Shown here piece after piece: positions 34,525 through 48,985 of a stretch of DNA of 64,000 nucleotides. This DNA comes from Clusia tigrina. Taxonomy: Eukaryota; Arthropoda; Insecta; Diptera; Clusiidae. Positions within the stretch are counted from its first letter, which is position 1, and each line of letters opens with the position of its first letter. The stretch is from NCBI GenBank assembly GCA_920105625.2, contig OV050030.1:74167900-74231899 (forward strand), given 5' to 3'. The notes under the pieces were generated by a model. It saw only the letters and a list, made by a program, of their open reading frames with translations. It was not told where the DNA came from and made no database searches. Made by a program: the position numbers and the translations under genes.

Positions 34525-37500
34525 ATATTGCGGGTATTAACATTAAACACCACACACAAAATGGGCGTGTTATTTCTACAGCCACGCCCACTATTGAAAT
34601 ATTATTATAACTTGCGACCTATACAATATTTTTGGACGAAATTTTATATTCGTACGTATATGGACCCTACAAAGCCATATACAAGTTTCGGGGTAGATCA
34701 GAGGAACAATACGCCTCCCTCCCATATAATGAACTTTGTGGACCTCACTTAAAGACAATTACCCTATCTATGCTTCTAGTGATGCTATATGAATACGAAT
34801 TTGTAGATGTATACACTGGGACTGTACTAGCATGCATTCCAAATATAGGCAGATTGTTACTACTGCCACGCCCACAATTAACCAAAAATCATTACTAGGT
34901 TCCTATTAAAGATTTCTCAACGAAATTTCACAGGAATGTTGCGGGTACTAACATTAAACACCACACAAAAAATGGGCGTGTTATTTCTACAGCCACGCCC
35001 ACTATTGACATATTATTATAACTTACGACCTATATAATATTTTTGGACGAAATTTTATATTTTTACGTATATGGACCCTACACGGCATATACAAAATTCG
35101 GGGTCGATCGGAGGAAGAATACGCCTCCCTCCCATATAATGAACTTTGGGGACCTCACTTAAAAACAATTACCCTATCTATGCTTCTAGTGATGATATTT
35201 GAAAACGAATTGGTAGATATATACACTGGGTCTGTACTAGCATGAATTCCAAATATGGGCAGATTGTTACTACTGCCATGCCCACAATTAACCAAAAATC
35301 ATTACTAGGTTCCTATTAAAGATTTCTCAACGAAATTTCACAGGAATGTTGCGGGTACTAACATTAAACACCACACAAAAAATGGGAGTGTTATTTCTAC
35401 AGCCACGCGCACTATTGACATATTATTATAACTTGCGACCTATACAATATTTTTGGACTAAATTTTATGTTAGTACGTATATGGACCGTACAAACCCATG
35501 TACAAGATTCGGGGTCGATCAGAGGAAGAATACGGTTCCTTCCCATATAATGAACTTTGGGAACCCCTCTTAAAGACAATTACCCTATCTATGCTTCTAC
35601 TGATGATATATGAAAACAATTTGGTAGATGTATATACTGGGTCTGTACTAGCATGCATTCCAAATATGGGTAGATTGTTACTACTGCCACGCCCACAATT
35701 AACCAAAAATCATTAATAGGTTCCTATTAAAGATTTCTCAACGAAATTTCACAGGAATGTTGCGGGTACTAACATTAAACACGACACAGAAAATGGGTGT
35801 ATTATTTCTACAGCCACGCCCACTATTGACATATTATTATAACTTACGACCTATATAATATTTTTGGACGAAATTTTATATTCATACGTATATGTACCCT
35901 ACAGGGCATATACAAAATTCGGGGTCGATCGGAGGAAGAATACGCCTCCCTCCCATATAATGAACTTTGGGGACCTCACTTAAAGACAATTACCCTATCT
36001 ATGCTTCTATTGATGATATATGAAAACGAATTGGTAGATGTATATACTGGGTCTGTACTAGCATGCATTCCAAATATGGGTAGATTGTTACTACTGCCAC
36101 GCCCACAATTAACCAAAAATCATTAATAAGTTCCTATTAAAGATTTCTCAACGAAATTTCACAGGAATGTTGCGGGTACTAACATTAAACACGACACAGA
36201 AAATGGGTGTATTATTTCTACAGCCACGCCCACTATTGAAATATTACTATAACTTGCGACCTATACATTATTTTTGAACTAAAGTTTATGTTAGTACGTA
36301 TATGGACCGTACAAACTCATATACAAGATTCGGGGTCGATCAGAGGAAGAATACGCCTCCTTCCTATATAATGAACTTTGGGGACCCCACTTAAAGACAA
36401 TTACCCTATCTATGCTTCTGGTGATGATATATAAAAACAAATTGGTAGATGTATACACTGGGTCTGTACTCTATGCTTGTAGTGATTATATATGACAACA
36501 AATTGGTAGATGTATACACTGGGACTGTACTAGCATGCATTAAAAATATAGGCAGATTGTTACTACTGCCACGCCCACAATTGACCAAATATCATTACTA
36601 GGTTCCTATTAAAGATTTCTCAACGAAATTTCACAGGAATATTGCGGGTATTAACATTAAACACCACACACAAAATGGGTGTGTTATTTCCACAGCCACG
36701 CCCACTATTGAAATATTATTATAACTTGCGACCTATACAATATTTTTGGACGAAATTTTATATTCGTACGTATATGGACCCTACAAAGCCATATACAAGA
36801 TTCGGGGTAGATCAGAGGAAGGATACGCCTCCCTCCCATATAATGAACTTTGGGGACCTCACTTAAAGACAATTACCCTATCTATGCTTGTAGTGATTAT
36901 ATATGAAAACAAATTGGTAGATGTATACACTCGGACTGTACTATCATGCATTCCAAATATGGGCAGATTATTACTACTGCCACGCCCACAATTAACCACA
37001 AATCATTACTAGGTTCCTATTAAAGATTTCTCAACGAAATTTCACAGGAACGTTGCGGGTACTAACATTAAACACCACACAAAAAATGGGCGTGTTATTT
37101 CTTTAGCCACGCCCACTATTGAAATATTATTATAACTTGCGACCTATACAATATTTTTGGACGAAATTTTATATTAGTACGTATATGGACCCTACAAAGC
37201 CATATACAAGATTCGGGGTCGATCAGAGGAAGGATACGCCTCCTTCCCATATAATGAGCTTTGGGGACCTCAATTAAAGACAATTACCCTATCTATGCTT
37301 CTAGTGATGATATATGAAAACAAATTGGTACATGTATACACTAGGTTTGTACTAGCATGCATTCCAAATATGGGCAGATTGTTACTACTGCCACGCCCAC
37401 AATTAACCAAAAATCATTACTAGGCTCCTATTAAAGATTTCTCTACGAAATTTCACAGCAATGTTGCGGGTACTAACATTAAACACCACACAGAAAATGG

Positions 37501-38692
37501 GCGTGTTATTTCTTTAGCCACGCCCACTATTGAAATATTATTATAACTTGCGACCTATACAATATTTTTGGACGAAATTTTATATTAGTACGTATATGGA
37601 CCCTACAAAGCCATATACAAGATTCGGGGTAGATCAGAGGAAGGATACGCCTCCCTCCCATATAATGAACTTTGGGGACCTCACTTAAAGACAATTACCC
37701 TATCTATGCTTGTAGTGATTATATATGAAAACAAATTGGTAGATGTATACACTCGGACTGTACTATCATGCATTCCAAATATAGGCAGATTGTTACTACT
37801 GCCACGCCCACAATTGAACAAAAATCATTACTAGGTTCCTATTAAAGATTTCTCAACGAAATTTCACAGGAATGTTGCGGGTACTAACATTAAACACCAC
37901 ACAAAAAATGGGCGTGTTATTTCTTTAGCCACGCCCACTATTGAAATATTATTATAACTTGCGACCTATACAATATTTTTGGACGAAATTTTATATTAGT
38001 ACGTATATGGACCGTACAAAGCCATATACAAGATTCGGGGTCGATCAGAGGAAGGATACGCCTCCTTCCCATATAATGAGCTTTGGGGACCTCACTTAAA
38101 GACAATTACCCTATCTATGCTTCTAGTGATGATATATGAAAACAAATTGGTACATGTATACACTAGGTTTGTACTAGCATGCATTCCAAATATGGGCAGA
38201 TTGTTACTACTGCCACGCCCACAATTAACCAAAAATCATTACTAGGCTCCTATTAAAGATTTCTCTACGAAATTTCACAGCAATGTTGCGGGTACTAACA
38301 TTAAACACCACACAAAAAATGGGTCTGTTATTTCTAGAGCCACGCCCACTATTGACATATTATTATAACTTACGACCTATATAATATTTTTGGACGAAAT
38401 TTTATATTCATACGTATATGGACCCTACACGGCATATACAAAATTCGGGGTCGATCGGAGGAAGAATACGCCTGCCTCCCATATAATGAACTTTGGGGAC
38501 CTCACTTAAAAACAATTACCCTATCTATGCTTCTAGTGATGATATATGAAAACAAATTGGTAGATGTATACACTGGGTCTGTACTAGCATGCATTCCAAA
38601 TATGGGCAGATTGTTACTACTGCCACGCCCACAATTAACCAAAAATCATTACTAGGCTCCTATTAAAGATTTCTCTACGAAATTTCACAGCA

Positions 38693-40664
38693 ATGTTGCG
38701 GGTACTAACATTAAACACGACACAGAAAATGGGTGTATTATTTCTACAGCCACGCCCACTATTGAAATATTACTGTAACCTGCGACCTATACATTATTTT
38801 TGGACTAAAGTTTATGTTAGTACGTATATGGACCGTACAAACTCATATACAAGATTCGGGGTCGATCAGAGGAAGAATACGCCTCCTTCCTATATAATGA
38901 ACTTTGGGGACCCCACTTAAAGACAATTACCCTATCTATACTTCTGGTGATGATATATAAAAACAAATTGGTAGATGTATACACTGGGTCTGTACTCTAT
39001 GCTTGTAGTGATTATATATGACAACAAATTGGTAGATGTATACACTGGGACTGTACTAGTATGCATTAAAAATATAGGCAGATTGTTACTACTGCCACGC
39101 CCACAATTGACCAAATATCATTACTAGGTTCCTATTAAAGATTTCTCAACGAAATTTCACAGGAATATTGCGGGTATTAACATTAAACACCACACACAAA
39201 ATGGGTGTGTTATTTCTACAGCCACGCCCACTATTGAAATATTATTATAACTTGCGACCTATACAATATTTTTGGACGAAATTTTATATTCGTACGTATA
39301 TGGACCCTACAAAGCCATATACAAGTTTCGGGGTAGATCAAAGGAAGAATACGCCTCCCTCCCATATAATGAACTTTGTGGACCTCACTTAAAGACAATT
39401 ACCCTATCTATGCTTCTAGTGATGCTATATGAATACGAATTTGTAGAAGTATACACTGGGTCTGTACTAGGAAGAATTCCAAATATGGGGAGATTATTAC
39501 TGCTGCCACGCCCACAATTAACCAAAATTCATTACGAGGTTCCTATTAAAGATTTTTCAACGAAATTTCACAGGAATATTGCGGGAATTAACATTAAACA
39601 CCACACAAAAAATGGGCGTGTTATTTCTACAGCCACGCCCACTATTGAAATATTATTATACCTTGCGACCTATACAATATTTTTGAACTAAATTTTATAT
39701 TCATACGTATATGGACCCTACAATGGGTCTGTACTAACATGCATTCCAAATATAGGCAGATTGTTACTACTGCCACGCCCACAATTAACCAAAAATCATG
39801 ACTAGGTTCCTATTAAAGATTTCTGAACGAAATTTCACAGGAATATTGCGGGTACTAACATAAAACAACACACAAAAAATGGGCGTGTTATTTCTTTAGC
39901 CACGCCCACTATTAAAATATTATTATAACTTGCGACCTATACAATATTTTTGGACGAAATTTTATATTAGTACGTATATGGACCCTACAAAGCCACATAC
40001 AAAATTCGGGGTCGATGAAAAGAAGGATACGCCTCCTTCCCATATAATGAACTTTGGGGACCCCACTTAAAGATAATTACCCTATCTATGCTTCTAGTCA
40101 TTATATATGACAACAAATTGACAGATGTATACAATGGGTCTGTACAAGCATGCATTCCAAATATGGGCAGATTATTACTACTGCCACGCGCACAATTAAC
40201 CAAAAATCATTACTAGGTTCCTATTAAAGATTTCCCAACGAAATTTCACAGGAATGTTGCGGGTACTAACATTAAACACCACACAGAAAATGGGCGTGTT
40301 ATTTCTTTAGCCACGCCCACTATTGAAATATTATTATAACTTGCGACCTATACAATATTTTTGGACGAAATTTTATATTAGTACGTATATGGACCCTACA
40401 AAGCCATATACAAGATTCGGGGTCGATCAGAGGAAGGATACGCCTCCTTCCCATATAATGAGCTTTGGGGACCTCACTTAAAGACAATTACCCTATCTAT
40501 GCTTCTAGTGATGATATATGAAAACAAATTGGTAGATGTATACACTGGGTCTGTACTAGCATGCATTCCAAATATGGGCAGATTGTTACTACTGCCACGC
40601 CCACAATTAACCAAAAATCATTACTAGGCTCCTATTAAAGATTTCTCTACGAATTTTCACAGCA
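38693..40664 (+). repeat. 1972-bp HOR module, copy 1
   Basis: Five monomers: 38693 (472), 39165 (411), 39576 (267), 39843 (411) and 40254 (411). It matches 52680-54651 at a constant offset of 13,987 bp. Private changes here include GTAGAAGTATAC near 39445, TTTCTGAACG near 39830, TCATTATATATG near 40098 and CACGCGCACAATT near 40187. Confidence 0.92.
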
Positions 40665-41478
40665 ATGTTGCGGGTACTAACATTAAACACCACACAAAAA
40701 ATGGGCGTGTTATTTCTACAGCCACGCCCACTATTGACATATTATTATATCTTACGACCTATATAATATTTTTGGACGAAATTTTATATTCATACGTATA
40801 TGGACCCTACAAAATTCGGGGTCGAGCGGAGGAAGAATACGCCTCCCTCCCATATAATGAACTTTGGGGACCTCACTTAAAAACAATTACCCTATCTATG
40901 CTTCTAGTGATGATATTTGAAAACGAATTGGTAGATATATACACTGGGTCTGTACTAGCATGCATTCCAAATATGGGCAGATTGTTACTACTGCCATGCC
41001 CACAATTAACCAAAAATCATTACTAGGTTCCTATTAAAGATTTCTCAACGAAATTTCACAGGAATGTTGCGGGTACTAACATTAAACACCACACAAAAAA
41101 TGGGAGTGTTATTTCTACAGCCACGCGCACTATTGACATATTATTATAACTTGCGACCTATACAATATTTTTGGACTAAATTTTATGTTAGTACGTATAT
41201 GGACCGTACAAACCCATATACAAGATTCGGGGTCGATCAGAGGAAGAATACGCCTCCTTCCCATATAATGAACTTTGGGAACCCCTCTTAAAGACAATTA
41301 CCCTATCTATGCTTCTACTGATGATATATGAAAACAATTTGGTAGATGTATGTATATACTGGGTCTGTACTAGCATGCATTCCAAATATGGGTAGATTGT
41401 TACTACTGCCACGCCCACAATTAACCAAAAATCATTAATAGGTTCCTATTAAAGATTTCTCAACGAAATTTCACAGGA
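39843..41478 (+). repeat. ~1636-bp duplicated block, left copy
   Basis: Units 39843 (411), 40254 (411), 40665 (399) and 41064 (415) recur at 43530-45165, offset 3687. Both copies share the GTAGATGTATGTATATAC four-base insertion (about 41345 and 45032) and CACGCGCACAATT. Differences include GATTTCCCAACG here and CACGTCCAC in the right copy. Confidence 0.92.
40665..41063 (+). repeat. 399-bp monomer (11-bp deletion), first right-domain copy
   Basis: GGACCCTACAAAATTCGGGG lacks 11 bp compared with the related CCCTACACGGCATATACAAAATTC form, fitting loss between two TACA repeats. It also carries GGTCGAGCGGAGG. Copies are at 40665, 44352, 56624 and 59138. The 400- and 399-bp units at 543 and 2276 have a different 11-bp deletion close by (CGTACAAAGATTCGG). 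Confidence 0.9.
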
Positions 41479-42298
41479 ATGTTGCGGGTATTAACATTAA
41501 ACACCACACACAAAATGGGCGTGTTATTTCTACAGCCACGCCCACTATTGACATATTATTATAACTTGCGACCTATACAATATTTTTGGACGAAACTTTA
41601 TATTAGTACGTACACGGACCCTACAAAGCCATATACAAGATTCGGGGTAGATCAGAGGAAGGATACGCCTCCCTCCCATATAATGAACTTTGGGACCTCA
41701 CTTAAAGACAATTACCCTATCTATGCTTGTAGTGATTATATATGAAAACAAATTGGTAGATGTATACACTGGGACTGTACTAGCATGCATTCCAAATATA
41801 GGCAGATTGTTACTACTGCCACGCCCACAATTGACCAAAAATCATTACTAGGTTCCTATTAAAGATTTCTCAACGAAATTTCACAGGAATATTGCGGGTA
41901 TTAACATTAAACACCACACACAAAATGGGCGTGTTATTTCTACAGCCACGCCCACTATTGACATATTATTATAACTTACGACCTATATAATATTTTTGGA
42001 CGAAATTTTATATTCATACGTATATGCACCCTACAGGGCATATACAAAATTCGGGGTCGATCGGAGGAAGAATACGCCTCCCTCCCATATAATGAACTTC
42101 GAGGACCTCACTTAAAGACAATTACCCTATCTATGCTTCTATTGATGATATATGAAAACGAATCGGTAGATATATACACTGGGACTGTACTAGCATGCAT
42201 TCCAAATATAGGCAGATTGTTACTACTGCCACGCCCACAATTAACCAAAAATCATTAATAGGTTCCTATTAAAGATTTCTCAACGCAATTTCACAGGA
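41479..42298 (+). repeat. Two single monomers
   Basis: Units 41479 (410) and 41889 (410). The first, with GAAACTTTATATTAGTACG and ACACGGACCC, is almost the same as the one at 42299, 820 bp away. The second has TATGCACCCTACAGGGC, the form also found at 45166, 48103 and 59948, with private CTTCGAGGACC and GAATCGGTAG. Confidence 0.85.
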
Positions 42299-43529
42299 AT
42301 ATTGCGGGTATTAACATTAAACACCACACACAAAATGGGCGTGTTATTTCTACAGCCACGCCCACTATTGACATATTATTATAACTTGCGACCTATACAA
42401 TATTTTTGGACGAAACTTTATATTAGTACGTACACGGACCCTACAAAGCCATATACAAGATTCGGGGTAGATCAGAGGAAGGATACGCCTCCCTCCCATA
42501 TAATGAACTTTGGGACCTCACTTAAAGACAATTACCCTATCTATGCTTGTAGTGATTATATATGAAAACAAATTGGTAGATGTATACACTGGGACTGTAC
42601 TAGCATGCATTCCAAATATAGGCAGATTGTTACTACTGCCACGCCCACAATTGACCAAAAATCATTACTAGGTTCCTATTAAAGATTTCTCAACGAAATT
42701 TCACAGGAATATTGCGGGTATTAACATTAAACACCACACACAAAATGGGTGTGTTATTTCTACAGCCACGCCCACTATTGAAATGTTATTATAACTTACG
42801 ACCTGTACAATATTTTTGGACAAAATTTTATATTCGTACGTATATGGACCCTACAAAGCCATATACAAGTTTCGGGGTAGATCAAAGGAAGAATACGCCT
42901 CCCTCCCATGTAATGAACTTTGTGGACCTCACTTAAAGACAATTACCCTATCTATGCTTCTAGTGATGATATATGAAAACAAATTGGTAGATGTATATAC
43001 TGGAACTGTACTAGCATGCATTCCAAATATAGGCAGATTGTTACTACTGCCACGCCCACAATTAACCAAAAATCATTACTAGGTTCCTATTAAAGATTTT
43101 TCAACGAAATTTCACAGGAATATTGCGGGAATTAACATTAAACACCACACAAAAAATGGGCTTGTTATTTCTACAGCCACGCCCACTATTGACATATTAT
43201 TATAACTTGCGACCTATACAATAGTTATGGACGAAATTTTTTATTAGTACGTACACGCACCCTACAAAGCCATATACAAGATTCGGGGTAGATCAGAGGA
43301 AGGATACGCCTCCCTCCCATATAATGAACTTTGGGACCTCACTTAAAGACAATTACCCTATCTATGCTTCTAGTGATGATATATGAAAACAAATTGGTAG
43401 ATGTATCCACTGGAACTGTACTAGCATGCATTCCAAATATAGGCAGATTGTTACTACTGCCACGCCCACAATTAACCAAAAATCATGACTAGGTTCCTAT
43501 TAAAGATTTCTCAACGAAATTTCACAGGA
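42299..43529 (+). repeat. ~1231-bp duplicated block, left copy
   Basis: Units 42299 (410), 42709 (411) and 43120 (410) match 46049-47280. Shared rare forms are GAAATGTTATTATAAC, CCCATGTAATGAAC, CAATAGTTATGG and TACACGCACCC. The one-base length difference is in CTTTGGGACC here against CTTTGGGGACC in the right copy. Confidence 0.9.
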
Positions 43530-45165
43530 ATATTGCGGGTACTAACATAAAACAACACACAAAAAATGGGCGTGTTATTTCTTTAGCCACGCCCACTATT
43601 AAAATATTATTATAACTTGCGACCTATACAATATTTTTGGACGAAATTTTATATTAGTACGTATATGGACCCTACAAAGCCACATACAAAATTCGGGGTC
43701 GATGAAAAGAAGGATACGCTTCCTTCCCATATAATGAACTTTGGGGACCCCACTTAAAGATAATTACCCTATCTATGCTTCTAGTCATGATATATGACAA
43801 CAAATTGACAGATGTATACAATGGGTCTGTACAAGCATGCATTCCAAATATGGGCAGATTATTACTACTGCCACGCGCACAATTAACCCAAAATCATTAC
43901 TAGGTTCCTATTAAAGATTTCTCAACGAAATTTCACAGGAATGTTGCGGGTACTAACATTAAACACCACACAGAAAATGGGCGTGTTATTTCTTTAGCCA
44001 CGCCCACTATTGAAATATTATTATAACTTGCGACCTATACAATATTTTTGGACGAAATTTTATATTAGTACGTATATGGACCCTACAAAGCCATATACAA
44101 GATTCGGGGTCGATCAGAGGAAGGATACGCCTCCTTCCCATATAATGAGCTTTGGGGACCTCACTTAAAGACAATTACCCTATCTATGCTTCTAGTGATG
44201 ATATATGAAAACAAATTGGTAGATGTATACACTGGGTCTGTACTAGCATGCATTCCAAATATGGGCAGATTGTTACTACTGCCACGCCCACAATTAACCA
44301 AAAATCATTACTAGGCTCCTATTAAAGATTTCTCTACGAAATTTCACAGCAATGTTGCGGGTACTAACATTAAACACCACACAAAAAATGGGCGTGTTAT
44401 TTCTACAGCCACGTCCACTATTGACATATTATTATATCTTACGACCTATATAATATTTTTGGACGAAATTTTATATTCATACGTATATGGACCCTACAAA
44501 ATTCGGGGTCGAGCGGAGGAAGAATACGCCTCCCTCCCATATAATGAACTTTGGGGACCTCACTTAAAAACAATTACCCTATCTATGCTTCTAGTGATGA
44601 TATTTGAAAACGAATTGGTAGATATATACACTGGGTCTGTACTAGCATGCATTCCAAATATGGGCAGATTGTTACTACTGCCATGCCCACAATTAACCAA
44701 AAATCATTACGATTTTCCTATTAAAGATTTCTCAACGAAATTTCACAGGAATGTTGCGGGTACTAACATTAAACACCACACAAAAAATGGGAGTGTTATT
44801 TCTACAGCCACGCGCACTATTGACATATTATTATAACTTGCGACCTATACAATATTTTTGGACTAAATTTTATGTTAGTACGTATATGGACCGTACAAAC
44901 CCATATACAAGATTCGGGGTCGATCAGAGGAAGAATACGCCTCCTTCCCATATAATGAACTTTGGGAACCCCTCTTAAAGACAATTACCCTATCTATGCT
45001 TCTACTGATGATATATGAAAACAATTTGGTAGATGTATGTATATACTGGGTCTGTACTAGCATGCATTCCAAATATGGGTAGATTGTTACTACTGCCACG
45101 CCCACAATTAACCAAAAATCATTAATAGGTTCCTATTAAAGATTTCTCAACGAAATTTCACAGGA
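43530..45165 (+). repeat. ~1636-bp duplicated block, right copy
   Basis: Units 43530 (411), 43941 (411), 44352 (399) and 44751 (415), partner of 39843-41478. It contains the ATTACGATTTTCC patch described separately at about 44705. Confidence 0.92.
44697..44730 (+). other. Foreign-type patch inside a duplicated block
   Basis: AAATCATTACGATTTTCC stands here where the partner block (about 41010-41040) and nearly all right-domain units have ATTACTAGGTTCC. The GATTTTCC form is otherwise typical of the 6-29 kb domain. Sequence on both sides again matches the partner block, so the patch is short, consistent with gene conversion. It also removes a TAG stop from one frame. Confidence 0.75.
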
Positions 45166-46048
45166 ATGTTGCGGGTACTAACATTAAACACGACACAGAA
45201 AATGGGTGTATTATTTCTACAGCCACGCCCACTATTGACATATTATTATAACTTACGACCTATATAATATTTTTGGACGAAATTTTATATTCATACGTAT
45301 ATGCACCCTACAGGGCATATACAAAATTCGGGGTCGATCGGAGGAAGAATACGCCTCCCTCCCATATAATGAACTTCGGGGACCTCACTTAAAGACAATT
45401 ACCCTATCTATGCTTCTATTGATGATATATGAAAACGAATTGGTAGATATATACACTGGGTCTGTACTAGCATGCATTCCAAATATGGGCAGATTGTTAC
45501 TACTGCCATGCCCACAATTAACCAAAAATCATTACTAGGTTCCTATTAAAGATTTCTCAACGAAATTTTCACAGGAATGTTGCGGGTATTAACATTAAAC
45601 ACCACACAAAAAATGGGCGTGTTATTTCCACAGCCACGCCCACTATTGAAATATTACTATAACTTGCGACCTATACATTATTTTTGGACTAAAGTTTATG
45701 TTAGTACGTATATGGACCGTACAAACTCATATACAAGATTCGGGGTCGATCAGAGGAAGAATACGCCTCCTTCCTATATAATGAACTTTGGGAACCCCAC
45801 TTAAAGACAACTACCCTATCTATGCTTCTGGTGATGATATATAAAAACAAATTGGTAGATGTATACACTGGGTCTGTACTCTATGCTTGTAGTGATTATA
45901 TATGACAACAAATTGGTAGATGTATACACTGGGACTGTACTAGCATGCATTCCAAATATAGGCAGATTGTTACTACTGCCACGCCCACAATTAACCAAAA
46001 ATCATTACTAGGTTCCTATTAAAGATTTCTCAACGCAATTTCACAGGA
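45166..46048 (+). repeat. 883-bp module (411 + 472), copy 1
   Basis: Units 45166 (411) and 45577 (472). Markers are GCACCCTACAGGGC, CTTCGGGGACC, CTATTGATGATATATG and an extra T in GAAATTTTCACAGG just before the 472-bp unit. Copies are at 48103 and 59948. Confidence 0.9.
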
Positions 46049-47280
46049 ATATTGCGGGTATTAACATTAAACACCACACACAAAATGGGCGTGTTATTTC
46101 TACAGCCACGCCCACTATTGACATATTACTATAACTTGCGACCTATACAATATTTTTGGACGAAACTTTATATTAGTACGTACACGGACCCTACAAAGCC
46201 ATATACAAGATTCGGGGTAGATCAGAGGAAGGATACGCCTCCCTCCCATATAATGAACTTTGGGGACCTCACTTAAAGACAATTACCCTATCTATGCTTG
46301 TAGTGATTATATATGAAAACAAATTGGTAGATGTATACACTGGGACTGTACTAGCATGCATTCCAAATATAGACAGATTGTTACTACTGCCACGCCCACA
46401 ATTGACCAAAAATCATTACTAGGTTCCTATTAAAGATTTCTCAACGAAATTTCACAGGAATATTGCGGGTATTAACATTAAACACCACACACAAAATGGG
46501 TGTGTTATTTCTACAGCCACGCCCACTATTGAAATGTTATTATAACTTACGACCTATACAATATTTTTGGACAAAATTTTATATTCGTACGTATATGGAC
46601 CCTACAAAGCCATATACAAGTTTCGGGGTAGATCAAAGGAAGAATACGCCTCCCTCCCATGTAATGAACTTTGTGGACCTCACTTAAAGACAATTACCCT
46701 ATCTATGCTTCTAGTGATGATATATGAAAACAAATTGGTAGATGTATACACTGGAACTGTACTAGCATGCATTCCAAATATAGGCAGATTGTTACTACTG
46801 CCACGCCCACAATTAACCAAAAATCATTACTAGGTTCCTATTAAAGATTTTTCAACGAAATTTCACAGGAATATTGCGGGAATTAACATTAAACACCACA
46901 CAAAAAATGGGCTTGTTATTTCTACAGCCACGCCCACTATTGACATATTATTATAACTTGCGACCTATACAATAGTTATGGACGAAATTTTTTATTAGTA
47001 CGTACACGCACCCTACAAAGCCATATACAAGATTCGGGGTAGATCAGAGGAAGGATACGCCTCCCTCCCATATAATGAACTTTGGGACCTCACTTAAAGA
47101 CAATTACCCTATCTATGCTTCTAGTGATGATATATGAAAACAAATTGGTAGATGTATACATTGGAACTGTACTAGCATGCATTCCAAATATAGGCAGATT
47201 GTTACTACTGGCACGCCCACAATTAACCAAAAATCATTACTAGGTTCCTATTAAAGATTTCTCAACGAACTTTCACAGGA
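46049..47280 (+). repeat. ~1231-bp duplicated block, right copy
   Basis: Units 46049 (411), 46460 (411) and 46871 (410), partner of 42299-43529. Private changes are ATAGACAGATTG near 46370, TACATTGGAACTG near 47158 and ACTGGCACGCCC near 47208. Confidence 0.9.
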
Positions 47281-48102
47281 ATGTTGCGGGTACTAACATT
47301 AAACAACACACAAAAAATGGGCGTGTTATTTCTTTAGCCACGCCCACTATTGAAATATTATTATAACTTGCGACCTATACAATATTTTTGGACGAAATTT
47401 TATATTAGTACGTATATGGACCCTACAAAGCCACATACAAAATTCGGGGTCGATGAGAAGAAGGATACGCCTCCTTCCCATATAATGAACTTTGGGGACC
47501 CCCCTTAAAGATAATTACCCTATCTATGCTTCTAGTCATGATATATGACAACAAATTGACAGATGTATACAATGGGTCTGTACAAGCATGCATTCCAAAT
47601 ATGGGCAGATTATTACTACTGCCACGCCCACAAATAACCAAAAATCATTACTAGGTTCCTATTAAAGATTTCTCAACGAAATTTCACAGGAATGTTGCGG
47701 GTACTAACATTAAACACCACACAGAAAATGGGCGTGTTATTTCTTTAGCCACGCCCACTATTGAAATATTATTATAACTTGCGACCTATACAATATTTTT
47801 GGACTAAATTTTATGTTAGTACGTATATGGACCGTACAAACCCATATACAAGATTCGGGGTCGATCAGAGGAAGAATACGCCTCCTTCCCATATAATGAA
47901 CTTTGGGAACCCCTTTTGAAGACAATTACCCTATCTATGCTTCTACTGATGATATATGAAAACAATTTGGTAGATGTATATACTGGGTCTGTACTAGCAT
48001 GCATTCCAAATATGGGTACATTGTTACTACTGCCACGCCCACAATTAACCAAAAATCATTAATAGGTTCCTATTAAAGATTTCTCAACGAAATTTCACAG
48101 GA
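47281..48102 (+). repeat. Two-monomer block with AACAACACAC type
   Basis: Units 47281 (411) and 47692 (411). The first (AACAACACAC, CTTTAGCC, GACAGATGTATACAATGGG, CACAAATAACC) recurs at 49396 and 61241. The second is a chimera: CTTTAGCC type at its start, then the GGACCGTACAAACCC type with CCCCTTTTGAAGAC and GGTACATTG. That later half is otherwise found only at 62474, 14,782 bp away. Confidence 0.85.
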
Positions 48103-48985
48103 ATGTTGCGGGTACTAACATTAAACACGACACAGAAAATGGGTGTATTATTTCTACAGCTACGCCCACTATTGACATATTATTATAACTTACGACCTAT
48201 ATAATATTTTTGGACGAAATTTTATATTCATACGTATATGCACCCTACAGGGCATATACAAAATTCGGGGTCGATCGGAGGAAGAATACGCCTCCCTCCC
48301 ATATAATGAACTTCGGGGACCTCACTTAAAGACAATTACCCTATCTATGCTTCTATTGATGATATATGAAAACGAATTGGTAGATATATACACTGGGTCT
48401 GTACTAGCATGCATTCCAAATATGGGCAGATTGTTACTACTGCCATGCCCACAATTAACCAAAAATCATTACTAGGTTCCTATTAAAGATTTCTCAACGA
48501 AATTTTCACAGGAATGTTGCGGGTATTAACATTAAACACCACACAAAAAATGGGCGTGTTATTTCTACAGCCACGCCCACTATTGAAATATTACTATAAC
48601 TTGCAACCTATACATTATTTTTGGACTAAAGGTTATGTTAGTACTTATATGGACCGTACAAACTCATATACAAGATTCGGGGTCGATCAGAGGAAGAATA
48701 CGGCTCCTTCCTATATAATGAACTTTGGGGACCCCACTTAAAGACAATTACCCTATCTATGCTTCTGGTGATGATATATAAAAACAAATTGGTAGATGTA
48801 TACACTGGGTCTGTACTCTATGCTTGTAGTGATTATATATGACAACAAATTGGTAGATGTATACACCTGGACTGTACTAGCATGCATTCCAAATATAGGC
48901 AGATTGTTACTACTGCCACGCCCACAATTGACCAAAAATCATTACTAGGTTCCTATTAAAGATTTCTCAACGAAATTTCACAGGA
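48103..48985 (+). repeat. 883-bp module (411 + 472), copy 2
   Basis: Units 48103 (411) and 48514 (472), 2937 bp after copy 1. Private changes include CAGCTACGCCC, CTTGCAACCTATAC, AAAGGTTATG, GTACTTATATGG and CACCTGGACTG. Confidence 0.9.

Larger units (their letters stand above)
29217..38692 (+). repeat. Right domain, proximal part
   Basis: Units at 29217, 29628 (472), 30100, 30511, 30922, 31332, 31741, 32152, 32563, 32972, 33382, 33793, 34204 (321), 34525, 34936, 35346, 35757, 36167 (472), 36639, 37050, 37461, 37872 and 38283; unmarked units are 409-411 bp. New forms appear here: TTTCTTTAGCCACGCCC, GTACATGTATACACTAGG, GGACCCTACACGGCATATAC and AACAACACAC. No exact HOR is evident, but pairs of neighbours recur (31741 with 37461; 32563 with 37050 and 37872; 34936-35756 with 51859-52679). 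Confidence 0.85.
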
